Below, in pieces: positions 23,951 through 32,180 of a stretch of DNA of 32,728 nucleotides; position 1 is the first letter of the stretch, and the number at the start of each line of letters is the position of its first letter. The translations under genes and the position numbers were made by a program. Under the pieces are notes generated by a model that was given only the letters and a program-made list of their open reading frames with translations, did no database searches and had not been told where the DNA came from. The stretch is taken from contig CAXTBC010000048.1 of NCBI GenBank assembly GCA_964242595.1, positions 1 through 32,728 of the forward strand. Direction: 5' to 3'. The DNA is from BOG-908 sp964242595. GTDB lineage: Bacteria > Pseudomonadota > Alphaproteobacteria > Acetobacterales > Acetobacteraceae.

Positions 23951-24853
23951 TCATTGTGCGGCGGCCTCAAGCACGACGATGCGGGCGTCCACCACGCCGG
24001 CTCCCAGCGCCTGGGCCAGCGCCGCGTCGGCCTGCGGGATGGTGGCGAACGGTCCGGCCTGGACGCCGTAGCTAGTCTGCCTGTTCTCCGTCGATCGGAC
24101 CACGCGGGCGTCGAGTCCCGCCAGCCTAGCAGCGACCACGTTGGCGTAGGTAAAGCGGCCGAAGCGGCCGGCCTGGATCATCAGCGTGCCCGGGTCGGGT
24201 GCAGTCCCCTGCACGCGCTCAGGCAACCGGTCCGGCACGCGCGGGCCGGACCGCTCGGCCGCCGCACCGCCCAGCACGTGCGCCGGGCCGGCTGAACCAC
24301 CGCCCGGCGGCGGCAACGCCTCTGCCGTCACGCTGGCAGCAGGCGCCGCAGCGATCTGCAGCTTAGGCCCGCCGCCCACCTGCTCGGCGACCGCGCGGCT
24401 CATCGCCTGCTCCAGCCGCACGCGGACCCGCGCCGCCCCGCCTTGCGGGATGGCCAGCAGCACGGCTGCGCGCGGCGAGACGGCGATGATGCGCGCAGGC
24501 GACGCGGGCCCGCGGTCGTTCACCCGCACCAGCACCTGCCTGCCGTTCTCCAAATTGGTGACTTCCACGATCGCTGGCAGCTGGATCGTCTGCATCGCCG
24601 CGGTCAGCGCGCCAGGGTCGCGCAGTTCGCCGTCCGCGGTCAGGCCCGGCGGCGCCTGTCGCACGGCGGCGATCCCCGTTGTGTCGAGTGCCGAATCCTC
24701 GGCCGGATAGTACCAGTGGCCGCCCGCCTGGTAGGCGTCGCCCAGCACGTAGTGCGGCGCCGCCACGAAGGCCGGCGGCGGCGGCCGGCGGTGCAGGCAG
24801 CCGGACAACCCCAGTGCGCTCAGCAGCGAAAGGCCGGCACGAGCCAGCGGCAT
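23951..24853 (-). CDS. rlpA: RlpA-like lipoprotein with SPOR domain, atypical active site
   Basis: The 300-residue product has a lipobox (LGLSGC, lipidated Cys19), an RlpA double-psi barrel at residues about 45-135, and a C-terminal SPOR domain (about 225-300, LMIQAGRFGRFTYANVVAAR and SYGVQAGPFATIPQA) that targets denuded septal glycan. Barrel motifs are GIAAVRQAPPGLTADGEL, EVTNLENGRQVLVRVNDRGP and ARIIAVS. Active RlpA proteins have AAH..LP and RIIDLS at two of these places; here they read AAMQTIQLP (Met87) and RIIAVS (Ala124), while Glu76 is kept. The protein may therefore be non-catalytic, though the site may simply differ in this lineage. The start lies 11 bases from the mltB stop. Confidence 0.87.
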   Translation of the reverse strand: MPLARAGLSLLSALGLSGCLHRRPPPPAFVAAPHYVLGDAYQAGGHWYYPAEDSALDTTGIAAVRQAPPGLTADGELRDPGALTAAMQTIQLPAIVEVTNLENGRQVLVRVNDRGPASPARIIAVSPRAAVLLAIPQGGAARVRVRLEQAMSRAVAEQVGGGPKLQIAAAPAASVTAEALPPPGGGSAGPAHVLGGAAAERSGPRVPDRLPERVQGTAPDPGTLMIQAGRFGRFTYANVVAARLAGLDARVVRSTENRQTSYGVQAGPFATIPQADAALAQALGAGVVDARIVVLEAAAQ

Positions 24854-24864
24854 GGGCGGCCCGC

Positions 24865-25824
24865 TCAAGCGACGGCGTTGGCCAGCAGGCCCACGCCCAG
24901 CGCGTAGAAGTCGGACGGGTTGTAGCGTCGGATCACGTTGAAGTTGGCGTAGACCATGAAGGCGTCCCCGCCCACGCCGTCCGGCAGCAGCACCGCGCCG
25001 CGGGCGTCGGTGCGGGAAAAGGCGCGGCCGTCGATCCGCCGCACGCCGGCCGCCTGCCACTCGGCCAGCGTGCGCACACGCTCGCGCCCTGTGTCGCCCG
25101 GCAGCAGGCTCTGCGGCGCCAGCACCGGCTGACCCCACGGCTCGCTCCAGCGCCAGCCGCACTTGGCCAGGTAGTTGGCCACCGAGCCGAACACGTCCGC
25201 ACGGTCGGTCCAGATGTCGCGTCGCCCGTCCCCGTCGGCATCAACTGCGTAGCGCAGGTAGGAGCTGGGCATGAACTGCGGCTGGCCCATCGCCCCGGCC
25301 CAGCTTCCCGTCATCGCGCGCGGTGACACATCGCCGGCGTCCAGGATGCGCAACGCGTTGAGCAGCTCGCCGCGGAAGTAGCTTGCGCGCCGCCCGTCAT
25401 AGGCGAGCGTGGCCAGCGCCTCCACGATGCGGTACGTGCCGGTCTTGGCGCCGAAGCCGGATTCCAGGCCCCAGATACCCACCACAATCCTGGGGTCGGC
25501 AGGGTAGCGGGCGGTGATCTGCGCCAGGCTGGCCCGCTCCTGGGCATACGCCGCGCGGGCTGCGTCAAGCCGACTCTGCGGCAGCACGCGGGCGCGGTAC
25601 TGTGCCCAGGTCAGGGAGAACTCCGGCTGGTGGTGGTCCAGCTCCAGCACGCGCGCGTTCGGCTGCACGCCCTCGAACGCGGCGTCCACCGTGGCGCCGC
25701 GCAGTCCGGCCCGGATCGCCTCTGCCCGGACGGAGTCCACGAAAGCGGCAAAACCACCCTGCGCGCGGGCGAGGCCGGGCACAGCCAGAACGGAGGCGGA
25801 CAGCAGGGTTCGGCGAGACAGCAT
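24865..25824 (-). CDS. mltB: Lytic murein transglycosylase (MltB family, GH103)
   Basis: Cleaves peptidoglycan glycan strands to 1,6-anhydromuropeptides in the periplasm. The 319-residue product has a signal peptide (LSRRTLLSASVLAVPGLARA) but no lipobox, so it is soluble rather than anchored as in E. coli. The catalytic glutamate is Glu121 in VGIWGLESGFG. AYDGRRASYFRGELLNALRI, GSWAGAMGQPQFMPSSYLRY and DGDGRRDIW are conserved MltB/SLT_2 blocks, and the C-terminus FNVIRRYNPSDFYALGVGLL is typical. ATG 25824 was chosen because it begins the signal sequence; in-frame codons upstream translate family A repeats. First gene of a tight three-gene wall operon with rlpA and the carboxypeptidase. Confidence 0.93.
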   Translation of the reverse strand: MLSRRTLLSASVLAVPGLARAQGGFAAFVDSVRAEAIRAGLRGATVDAAFEGVQPNARVLELDHHQPEFSLTWAQYRARVLPQSRLDAARAAYAQERASLAQITARYPADPRIVVGIWGLESGFGAKTGTYRIVEALATLAYDGRRASYFRGELLNALRILDAGDVSPRAMTGSWAGAMGQPQFMPSSYLRYAVDADGDGRRDIWTDRADVFGSVANYLAKCGWRWSEPWGQPVLAPQSLLPGDTGRERVRTLAEWQAAGVRRIDGRAFSRTDARGAVLLPDGVGGDAFMVYANFNVIRRYNPSDFYALGVGLLANAVA

Positions 25825-25917
25825 GGCGCTTGTTGGCACGGGCCGGGCGGTGGGGCGAGTGATTATAAGTTTAGGTTTTCTGCCTGATTGCAGGTTGTTG
25901 GCTTGGCGTAAGGACAC

Positions 25918-25957
25918 AACGCAAGTCGTTCTTTTAAAAAGAACCAAAAACTTCTCT
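25918..25957 (-). repeat. Family A hairpin repeat, copy A12
   Basis: Reverse copy: AACGCAAGTCGTTCTTTTAA, then AAAGAAC and CAAAAACTTC. The 8-bp stem GTTCTTTT / AAAAGAAC around a single A (25928-25944) is perfect. Confidence 0.7.
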
Positions 25958-26023
25958 CAAATGTTGTGCCGTGTTGAACTGCCGTTCCGGCAGTCCGCGA
26001 CAGCTTAGTCGGGCAGTTTACAC

Positions 26024-26055
26024 TTCGCTTTCTTGAAGAAGACCTGCTTGCTTTC
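26024..26055 (+). repeat. Family A repeat, degenerate copy A13
   Basis: TTCGCTTTCTTGAAGAAGAC followed by CTGCTTGCTTTC keeps the right flank and one arm of the element. The next 70 bases, read on the minus strand, include a short open stretch ending in MVNEKLGGEITADPGP that might be a gene remnant, but it is too short to assign. Confidence 0.4.
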
Positions 26056-26128
26056 ACGGACCAGGATCGGCTGTGATCTCGCCGCCGAGCTTCTCGTTCA
26101 CCATGAGCGACAATCCTCTTTTCAAAGG

Positions 26129-26167
26129 GAGACGCCAAAACCCTTAAGGATTTTTGGCATGCGTCTC
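26129..26167. other. Long imperfect palindrome
   Basis: GAGACGC (26129-26135) pairs with GCGTCTC (26161-26167), and GCCAAAA (26134-26140) pairs with TTTTGGC (26152-26158), around the palindromic core CCTTAAGG. With a two-base AT bulge it makes a hairpin of nearly 40 bases between repeats A13 and A14. There is no T-run for a terminator. Confidence 0.6.
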
Positions 26168-26186
26168 TCACCCCACCACCCGCCAG

Positions 26187-26239
26187 GAAGCAAAAGCTTT
26201 TTGGTTCTTTTCGAAAAAGAACTGCTTGCCTACTTCCCT
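26187..26239 (+). repeat. Family A hairpin repeat, copy A14
   Basis: Forward copy AGCAAAAGCTTTTTGGTTCT, then TTTCGAAAAAGAAC and TGCTTGCCTACTTCCC. The stem is of the GTTC/GAAC type as in A3, but one pair shorter. It ends about 43 bases before hisZ. Confidence 0.78.
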
Positions 26240-26282
26240 GAACCCGCTTCCGCCCCATTCACCGCCAAGCTATAGCCCCCCC

Positions 26283-27407
26283 ATGAACGACCACCCCCAC
26301 CCTCACCCGGCCCTGTTGCCGGCCGGCCTGCGCGACCTGCTGCCCGGCGACGCGCAGACCGAGGCCGCCTCGGTGGAGGCGCTGATGGCGGTGTTCGCCG
26401 GGCACGGCTACACGCGGGTGAAGCCGCCGTTGCTGGAGTTCGAGGAGAGCCTGCTGGCCGGCGCCGGCGCGGCACTCGCCGACCAGGTGTTCCGGGTGAT
26501 GGACCCGGACAGCCACAGGATGATGGCGGTGCGGGCGGACATGACGCCGCAGGTGGCGCGTATCGCCGCCACGCGGCTGGCCGGTGCCCCAAGGCCGCTG
26601 CGCCTGTCCTACGCCGGCGAGTGCATCCGCGTGCGTGCGCTGCGCGATGCGGACCGTCAGGTGCCTCAGGCCGGGATCGAGCTGATCGGCGCCGACAGCG
26701 CGCAGGCCGATGCCGAGGCGATGCTGGTGGCCGCGGAGGCGCTGGCCGCGCTGGGGCTGACCCGCATCAGCCTGGACCTGACGCTGCCGACGCTGGCGCC
26801 GGCGCTGCTGGACGAGGCCGGCTTGCATGGCCCCAGGCGCGCGGCGCTGGCCCGTGCGCTGGACCGCAAGGACGCGGCGGGCGTGGCCGAGCACGGTGGC
26901 ACGCTGGCCCCGATGCTGACCGGGTTGCTGCTGGCCGCCGGCCCCGCGCAGCCCGCCTTGGCCGCCCTGGCGCAGGCGGACCTGCCAGCCGCCCAGCGCG
27001 GCCTGGCCGCGCGGCTGCACGACGTGGTCGCGCTGCTGGGTGCCGCGCCGCAGCTGCGCGTCACGGTCGACCCGCTTGAGTTCAGGGGGCTGCGCTACCA
27101 CACCGGCATCGCGGTGACGGTGTTCGCGCCCGGCCGGCACGAGGAGCTGGGGCGCGGCGGCCGCTATCTGTCCGGCGAGGGCGAGCCGGCCACGGGCGTG
27201 ACGCTGTTCGCCGACGCGGTGCTGCGCGCGGCCCCTGCGCCGGCCGCGCGGCCGAGCGTGCTGATCCCGGCGGGCACGGATCCTGCGGTGGCGCGCGGCT
27301 TGCGGGCACGTGGGTTCGCCACGCTGGCGGCTTTGGGGGGTACGGACGAGGCGCGGCGGCTGGGGTGTTCACATAATTTGGTCGGCGAAGAAGCGGTTCG
27401 GGTTTAG
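26283..27407 (+). CDS. hisZ: ATP phosphoribosyltransferase regulatory subunit
   Basis: Regulatory partner of short-form HisG in the first step of histidine biosynthesis; related to histidyl-tRNA synthetase but lacking its tRNA and catalytic functions. The 374-residue product has LPAGLRDLLPGDA at the start, RVMDPDSHRMMAVRADMTPQ (class II synthetase-like core), RLSYAGECIRV and QAGIELIGADSAQADAE. The late motif RGLRYHTGIAVTVFAPGRHE is followed by LGRGGRYL, where synthetases would bind histidine. ATG 26283 fits the family N-terminus; codons upstream in frame are repeat A14. No Shine-Dalgarno is evident. hisZ and purA are commonly adjacent in alphaproteobacteria; here another gene lies between them. 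Confidence 0.93.
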   Translation: MNDHPHPHPALLPAGLRDLLPGDAQTEAASVEALMAVFAGHGYTRVKPPLLEFEESLLAGAGAALADQVFRVMDPDSHRMMAVRADMTPQVARIAATRLAGAPRPLRLSYAGECIRVRALRDADRQVPQAGIELIGADSAQADAEAMLVAAEALAALGLTRISLDLTLPTLAPALLDEAGLHGPRRAALARALDRKDAAGVAEHGGTLAPMLTGLLLAAGPAQPALAALAQADLPAAQRGLAARLHDVVALLGAAPQLRVTVDPLEFRGLRYHTGIAVTVFAPGRHEELGRGGRYLSGEGEPATGVTLFADAVLRAAPAPAARPSVLIPAGTDPAVARGLRARGFATLAALGGTDEARRLGCSHNLVGEEAVRV

Positions 27408-27751
27408 GCGGGTGACGGAGACGATACCGACAGTTGGGAGGCGGCTTTAGCTCGGCGCGTCTAGGTTGATGATGTCCACGGTGCCTTTGTCGCTCTGAAG
27501 CCGATGTGACGGCCGCAACTCCTGTTCCGTCGCGTCGAGATGCGTGCCAGTGCCCGGAATCAGATCTACTGTCAGAAGCCTGGAAGAAGAATCAGCAACC
27601 TCGCGCGATCTATCGGCGCGGGAACTCTACCCAACGTTCCGACCTTCAATGTTGCTCGTGATGTTTGCCTGGCATTTGGACCGACTCCAGTTGCGGCGGC
27701 ACGTGTCGCTATCATCTAAAAGTCCGACAGCAGACAGGTCGAGGATAGACG
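27408..27751. other. Intergenic stretch with no recognised gene
   Basis: 344 bases between hisZ and the hydroxylase gene. Neither repeat family A nor B is present, and no convincing open frame or terminator is seen. A short inverted pair (GGAAC and GTTCC around 27620-27640) is noted without a claim. It may hold the promoter of the hydroxylase gene and border DNA of a transferred segment. Confidence 0.6.
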
Positions 27752-28531
27752 ATGACTGTTTCCGTACTTCTTTTCTTCATTAAAACCTTCGTAGTTGTCT
27801 ACACGCTGTTGCTGGCAATCTATTTTGCCATAGGGCTGCTGTTTTTCACCAATGATCCCACGCGCATGGACAAAATCCAGCCTGGCCGCGTCCTTCCAGA
27901 TGAGAAAGTGAGGCGGGATATGCTGCAAAGCGTCCGCTCTCTGGCGAGCATCTCTGTGATGTTCTCCATCGGTCACGTCCTCTACAGCCGGATACATATC
28001 GGATGGATTGCCTGGCCGACGAGCGTCTGGTCCGTCGTGCTGTCGTTCTTTCTTTCGATGGTTGCTTACGACACTTGGTTCTACTGGATGCACCGGCTGC
28101 TGCACACCAAGCCGTTCTACCGGCCCATCCACCGCTGGCATCACCTGAGCCTGCCCTCGGTCGCCTGGTCGAACAACAGCGACACCTTGCTGGACAACAT
28201 GTTCCTGCAATCCTATTGGCTCGCGGCCCACCTCATCCTACCGATCGCGCCGGTCGTGCTGCTGGTCCATAAGATTTACGATCATGTCAGCGGGATTATC
28301 GGCCACTCAGGCGTAGAACACGGCGGCGGGATCACCTTTCCACCGTCACCGTTTAACAGTGTGACCCATCACGATCAGCATCATCGATATTTCAACTGCA
28401 ATTACTCGCCCCATTTCACAATCTGGGACCGGCTGATGGGAACGTTGCACAAGACGCATGATGCGGAACTGAAGAACAACCTGCGCCTCCATCGCCAGCT
28501 TACAGCGGTCGCGGTTACGAAAGATATTTAG
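27752..28531 (+). CDS. Membrane fatty acid hydroxylase / sterol desaturase family protein
   Basis: Di-iron membrane oxygenase of the fatty acid hydroxylase superfamily (PF04116). The 259-residue protein has membrane helices at about residues 5-32, 65-80, 88-108 and 155-175. It carries the full set of histidine motifs: HRLLH (114-118), HRWHH (127-131), HSGVEH (185-190) and HHDQHH (206-211). The eight or more histidines hold the two irons, so the enzyme should be active. The substrate may be a fatty acyl, hopanoid, sphingolipid or carotenoid-type lipid and cannot be told from the sequence. GAGGA lies seven bases before the ATG. Its DNA is visibly less G+C-rich than hisZ and purA on either side, which suggests later insertion between them. 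Confidence 0.88.
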   Translation: MTVSVLLFFIKTFVVVYTLLLAIYFAIGLLFFTNDPTRMDKIQPGRVLPDEKVRRDMLQSVRSLASISVMFSIGHVLYSRIHIGWIAWPTSVWSVVLSFFLSMVAYDTWFYWMHRLLHTKPFYRPIHRWHHLSLPSVAWSNNSDTLLDNMFLQSYWLAAHLILPIAPVVLLVHKIYDHVSGIIGHSGVEHGGGITFPPSPFNSVTHHDQHHRYFNCNYSPHFTIWDRLMGTLHKTHDAELKNNLRLHRQLTAVAVTKDI

Positions 28532-28710
28532 CGCGCTGGTCAACACGAGCCAGCGCCCGCTGTGTTGGGATACCGCTTGAGAGCCGCCATCCCGCTTTGG
28601 CCACCAGCGGACTCGCGGCAAAACGCTTGAGGCCGAGGCGATGAGGTTCAACCCCAGCACTTCCCAAGCTCCGCTTTCGTCTTCAAACAGGCGCCTGTTG
28701 AGGGTGACAG

Positions 28711-30000
28711 ATGACCAACGTGGCAGTGATCGGCGCCCAGTGGGGCGATGAGGGCAAGGGCAAGGTCGTCGACTGGCTCGCCAGCCGGGCCGACATCGTG
28801 GTGCGGTTCCAGGGCGGCCACAACGCCGGCCACACGCTGGTGGTGGGCAACCAGACCTACAAGCTCAGCCTGCTGCCCAGCGGCCTGGTGCGCGGCAAGC
28901 TCGGCATCATCGGCAACGGCGTGGTGGTGGACCCGTGGGCGCTGCTGGGCGAGATCGCGCGCGTTGAGGCACAGGGGCTGCGGGTGGGCGCGGACATGCT
29001 GCGCGTGGCCGACAACGCCATCCTGATCCTGCCGCTGCACGCGGCACTGGACCGCGCGCGCGAGGCGGCGCGCGGGGCGGCCAAGATCGGCACCACAGGA
29101 CGCGGCATCGGCCCCGCCTACGAGGACAAGGTAGCTCGCCGCGCCATACGCGCCTGCGACCTGGCCGAGCCCACCACCCTGGCCGCCAAGCTGGACGAGT
29201 TGCTGCTGCACCACAACACGCTGCTGGCCGGGTTGGGCGCCGAGACGTTCGGCAAGCAGGCGCTGCTGGACAGCCTGCTGGAGCTGGCCCCCCGCATCCT
29301 GCCCTTCGTGGAGCCGGTGTGGGAGCGGCTGGACCAGGCGCGCCGTGACGGCCGCCGCATCCTGTTCGAGGGCGCCCAGGCGGTGATGCTGGATGTGGAC
29401 CACGGCACCTACCCCTACGTGACCAGCAGCAACACGGTGGCCGCCACGGCGGCCAGCGGCAGCGGCGTGGGACCGGGCGCGGTAGGCTTCGTGCTGGGCA
29501 TCGCCAAGGCCTACACCACGCGGGTGGGCTCGGGCCCGTTCCCCTCCGAGCTGGAGGATGCGACGGGCCGCCTACTGGGCGAGCGCGGCCACGAGTTCGG
29601 CACCGTGACGGGCCGGCCGCGGCGCTGCGGCTGGTTCGACGCGGCGATGGTGCGCCAGGCGGTGAAGGTGGGCGGCATCCAGGGCCTGGCGCTGACCAAA
29701 CTAGACGTTCTGGACGGCATGGAGACGCTGCGCATCTGCGTCGGCTACGAGATCGGCGGGGCGCAGTTCGCCCACCTGCCGGCAGCCCAGGGCGCTCAGG
29801 CGGCGGCGAAGCCGGTGTACGAGACGATCGAGGGGTGGCGGGGTTCGACACGCGGCGCGCGGAGCTGGGCGGACCTGCCGGCGCAGGCGATCAAGTACGT
29901 GCGGAGGATCGAGGAGCTGGTGGAAGCCCCGGTGACGTTGCTGTCCACGAGTCCGGAGCGCGACGACACGATCATGGTGCGCGATCCGTTTCAGGGGTGA
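28711..30000 (+). CDS. purA: Adenylosuccinate synthetase
   Basis: Joins aspartate to IMP with GTP hydrolysis, the first committed step to AMP. The 429-residue product has the usual length and begins VAVIGAQWGDEGKGKVVDWL with catalytic Asp13; His41 in GGHNAGHT is the second catalytic residue. GTTGRGIGPAYEDK, FEGAQAVMLDVDHGTYPYVT and TVTGRPRRCGWFD are all typical. Family signatures are intact along the whole chain. GAGGGTG lies about five bases before the ATG. The 179-base gap after the hydroxylase gene shows no repeat and may hold its promoter. Repeat B4 follows the stop. Confidence 0.97.
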   Translation: MTNVAVIGAQWGDEGKGKVVDWLASRADIVVRFQGGHNAGHTLVVGNQTYKLSLLPSGLVRGKLGIIGNGVVVDPWALLGEIARVEAQGLRVGADMLRVADNAILILPLHAALDRAREAARGAAKIGTTGRGIGPAYEDKVARRAIRACDLAEPTTLAAKLDELLLHHNTLLAGLGAETFGKQALLDSLLELAPRILPFVEPVWERLDQARRDGRRILFEGAQAVMLDVDHGTYPYVTSSNTVAATAASGSGVGPGAVGFVLGIAKAYTTRVGSGPFPSELEDATGRLLGERGHEFGTVTGRPRRCGWFDAAMVRQAVKVGGIQGLALTKLDVLDGMETLRICVGYEIGGAQFAHLPAAQGAQAAAKPVYETIEGWRGSTRGARSWADLPAQAIKYVRRIEELVEAPVTLLSTSPERDDTIMVRDPFQG

Positions 30001-30020
30001 CCCGGGTTAAGTGGGTAAGG

Positions 30021-30170
30021 AAGGCCAGGGGGCTCTGCCCCTAGACCCCGCTAAGGACGAGTCCTTAGGACCTGTTTGTTAAGGAGTCTAAACAGATGGG
30101 AGTCTGGGGCCTCGAGGCTCCGTCACGCGAATGCGTGCTTCGCCGACGGGGTTTGGGGCAGAGCCCCATA
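30021..30170 (+). repeat. Family B repeat, copy B4 (long form)
   Basis: 150-base copy after purA: AAGGCCAGGGGGCTCTGCCC, CTAAGGACGAGTCCTTAG, CTGTTTGTTAAGGAGTC, GTCTGGGGCCTCGAGG, then an extra stem-loop CCGTCACGCGAATGCGTGCT (ending CGCCGACGG), and GGGGCAGAGCCCCATA. The extra loop is shared only with B5 and defines a second form of the element. Confidence 0.85.
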
Positions 30171-30233
30171 CTTGCTTCCAGACGCCTCCGACCGTTCGCG
30201 CTTCCTTAACACCCCCCTCCTAACCTGGAACGC

Positions 30234-32180
30234 ATGGAAGACGGCGTTATCGCAGGGCATTACCGGATCGATCCTTCCAGGCAGGCGCTCACGCTGCACG
30301 GCGGCTTCCGCGCGCACGTTGTCACGGACCGGCGGGATCCTTCTCAGCGGCTGATGGCGGTCGAGACCAAGCCGGGGGTGCCGGCGCGCCCGCGCATTAC
30401 CCTGGCGCGCAGCGGGATCGTCGTGCCCCACGCCGTGCTGCCGGTCGATTACGGCGCTGGGCGGGACCTGGCCGGCCGTCCTGGCTGGTTCGTGGTGGGC
30501 GAGATGCCGGCCGGCAGCGCCCTGGGTGTGGGCGGCGCCTGGCGGGAGGCGGACCTGATGGCCTGTGTGCTGGCGCCGGCCGCCGCGTCCCTGATGGCGC
30601 TGCAGATGCGCGGCCTGACGCACCGTGCGATCAACCCGGACAATGTGTTCCGTGACGGCGTACGCGAGAAGGTGACGCTGGGCCCATTCTGGGCCGCGCC
30701 GCCGGCAAGCCTGCAGCCGGCGCTGTTCGAGCCACCCTACATGGCGCGCTGCCTGCCGGATGGCCGCGGCGAGGGCTGCATCGCCGACGATGTGTACGCG
30801 CTGGGCGTAACCATGCTGGCCTTGGCGCTGGGCCGCTTGCCGCTGGCGGGGCTGGACGACGCGGCGGTGCTGATGCGCAAGCTGGAGCTGGGTAGCTTCG
30901 CGGCGCTGACGGCCGAAGCGGCACTGCCGCCGCTGCTGTCGGACCTGCTGCGCGGCATGCTGGCCGAGGATCCAGACCACCGGCCCTCGCCCGCCTTGCT
31001 CACCCATCCTGAACAGGCGCGGGCGCGTCGCGTGGCCGCCAGGCCGCCGCGCCGGGCGCAGGTGCCGTTCAACCTGGGCGGCCTGGCGGTGTGGTCGGCG
31101 CGGGACATGGCGCTGGGCCTGGGATTACAGCCGGAACGCGGCTACGTGCTGCTGAAGAACGGCGAGGTGGAGCGCTGGCTGCGGCGCAGCTTGGGCGATC
31201 CGCAACTAGGCATGCGGGTGGAGGAGGTGACGCGCCGCGGCGAGGCGGCCGCCTCCGGCGACGTGCGGCAACAAAGCCTGACCGTGATGCGCAGCGCTGC
31301 GGTGATCGACCCGCTGGCGCCACTGGTGTGGCGAGGCCTGGCGGTGCAGCCGGACGGTATAGGCCCGGCACTCGCTTCGGCTACGCCGGAACTGGCGGTA
31401 GCGCTGGAAGAGGTGGTGGCGAGCGAGGCGGTGGGGCATTTCTGCTCGGCCGGCTACCGGCGCCAGGAACAATCCGGCCTGCGCGAGGAGCAGCGGGAGT
31501 GGCGGGCCTGGCTGGCCATACGCGGGCCGGCGGGCGGCAGGCGGCGGCTGAGCTACGGCATGAACCCGATGCTGGCCTGCGCGTCGCCGCTTCTGGCCGG
31601 CCACGTGGTGGTGCGTGCCGCCGAGCTGCTGCCGGCGTTGGATGCCGTGGCTGCGGCGGCCGACCGCTCGCGCCCGCCGATCGATGGCCACGTCGCCGCC
31701 TTCATCGCCGCCCGGGTGGACACCTCCTTGGCGGGAGACCTGCCGCTGCTCGCGAGCTTCGCCGGCAACTCCGAGCGGCTATCCGTCCTGCGCCTGTTCG
31801 CCCGGCTGCAGGCCCGCTTGCATCCCGGTCGCCTGCCAGGCCTGGCGGGCTGGCTGGTATCGTCAGGCATGGCAGGAGTGGCAGACTGGCGTAGCCACCG
31901 CACCCGCGCCGCCCTGCAGGATCAACTGTTGCAGGCTGCCGCTGACGGGGATATCGGCCACTTGGCCGATCTGCTGGACGACGAGGACGGACGACTAGCA
32001 GACAGGTTGGGCGCCGAGCGCGCCGCCGCCCGTATTCTCACGTTGGAAGGCGCCCTGGCCGGGATTGAGGCGGACGCGCCGGGGCGTGGCCGGGCGGCCG
32101 TGCTACTCGGCCATGAGATTGTGACCGGGGCCGGGCTGCTGGCCAGCCTGGGCGCCGCCGTAGCGCTGGCGTTGCGCTGA
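30234..32180 (+). CDS. Protein-kinase-like protein with degenerate catalytic site (probable pseudokinase), membrane-anchored
   Basis: The N-terminal 265 residues of this 648-residue protein resemble a eukaryotic-type Ser/Thr kinase: MAVETK near the beta-3 lysine (Lys46), then HRAINPDNVF at 130-139 where active kinases have HRDxKPxN. VTLGPF follows where DFG is expected, then PPYMAR in the APE position and ADDVYALGVTMLALALGRLP (Asp186) as helix F. The catalytic Asp is Ala132 and the DFG Asp is absent, so phosphotransfer is unlikely. Residues about 270-600 are a large alpha-helical region I do not recognise. The C-terminus (VLLGHEIVTGAGLLASLGAA) is one membrane segment. The stop overlaps the next start (TGATG), so the two are coupled. 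It may act as a membrane scaffold or nucleotide sensor (inference). Confidence 0.75.
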   Translation: MEDGVIAGHYRIDPSRQALTLHGGFRAHVVTDRRDPSQRLMAVETKPGVPARPRITLARSGIVVPHAVLPVDYGAGRDLAGRPGWFVVGEMPAGSALGVGGAWREADLMACVLAPAAASLMALQMRGLTHRAINPDNVFRDGVREKVTLGPFWAAPPASLQPALFEPPYMARCLPDGRGEGCIADDVYALGVTMLALALGRLPLAGLDDAAVLMRKLELGSFAALTAEAALPPLLSDLLRGMLAEDPDHRPSPALLTHPEQARARRVAARPPRRAQVPFNLGGLAVWSARDMALGLGLQPERGYVLLKNGEVERWLRRSLGDPQLGMRVEEVTRRGEAAASGDVRQQSLTVMRSAAVIDPLAPLVWRGLAVQPDGIGPALASATPELAVALEEVVASEAVGHFCSAGYRRQEQSGLREEQREWRAWLAIRGPAGGRRRLSYGMNPMLACASPLLAGHVVVRAAELLPALDAVAAAADRSRPPIDGHVAAFIAARVDTSLAGDLPLLASFAGNSERLSVLRLFARLQARLHPGRLPGLAGWLVSSGMAGVADWRSHRTRAALQDQLLQAAADGDIGHLADLLDDEDGRLADRLGAERAAARILTLEGALAGIEADAPGRGRAAVLLGHEIVTGAGLLASLGAAVALALR

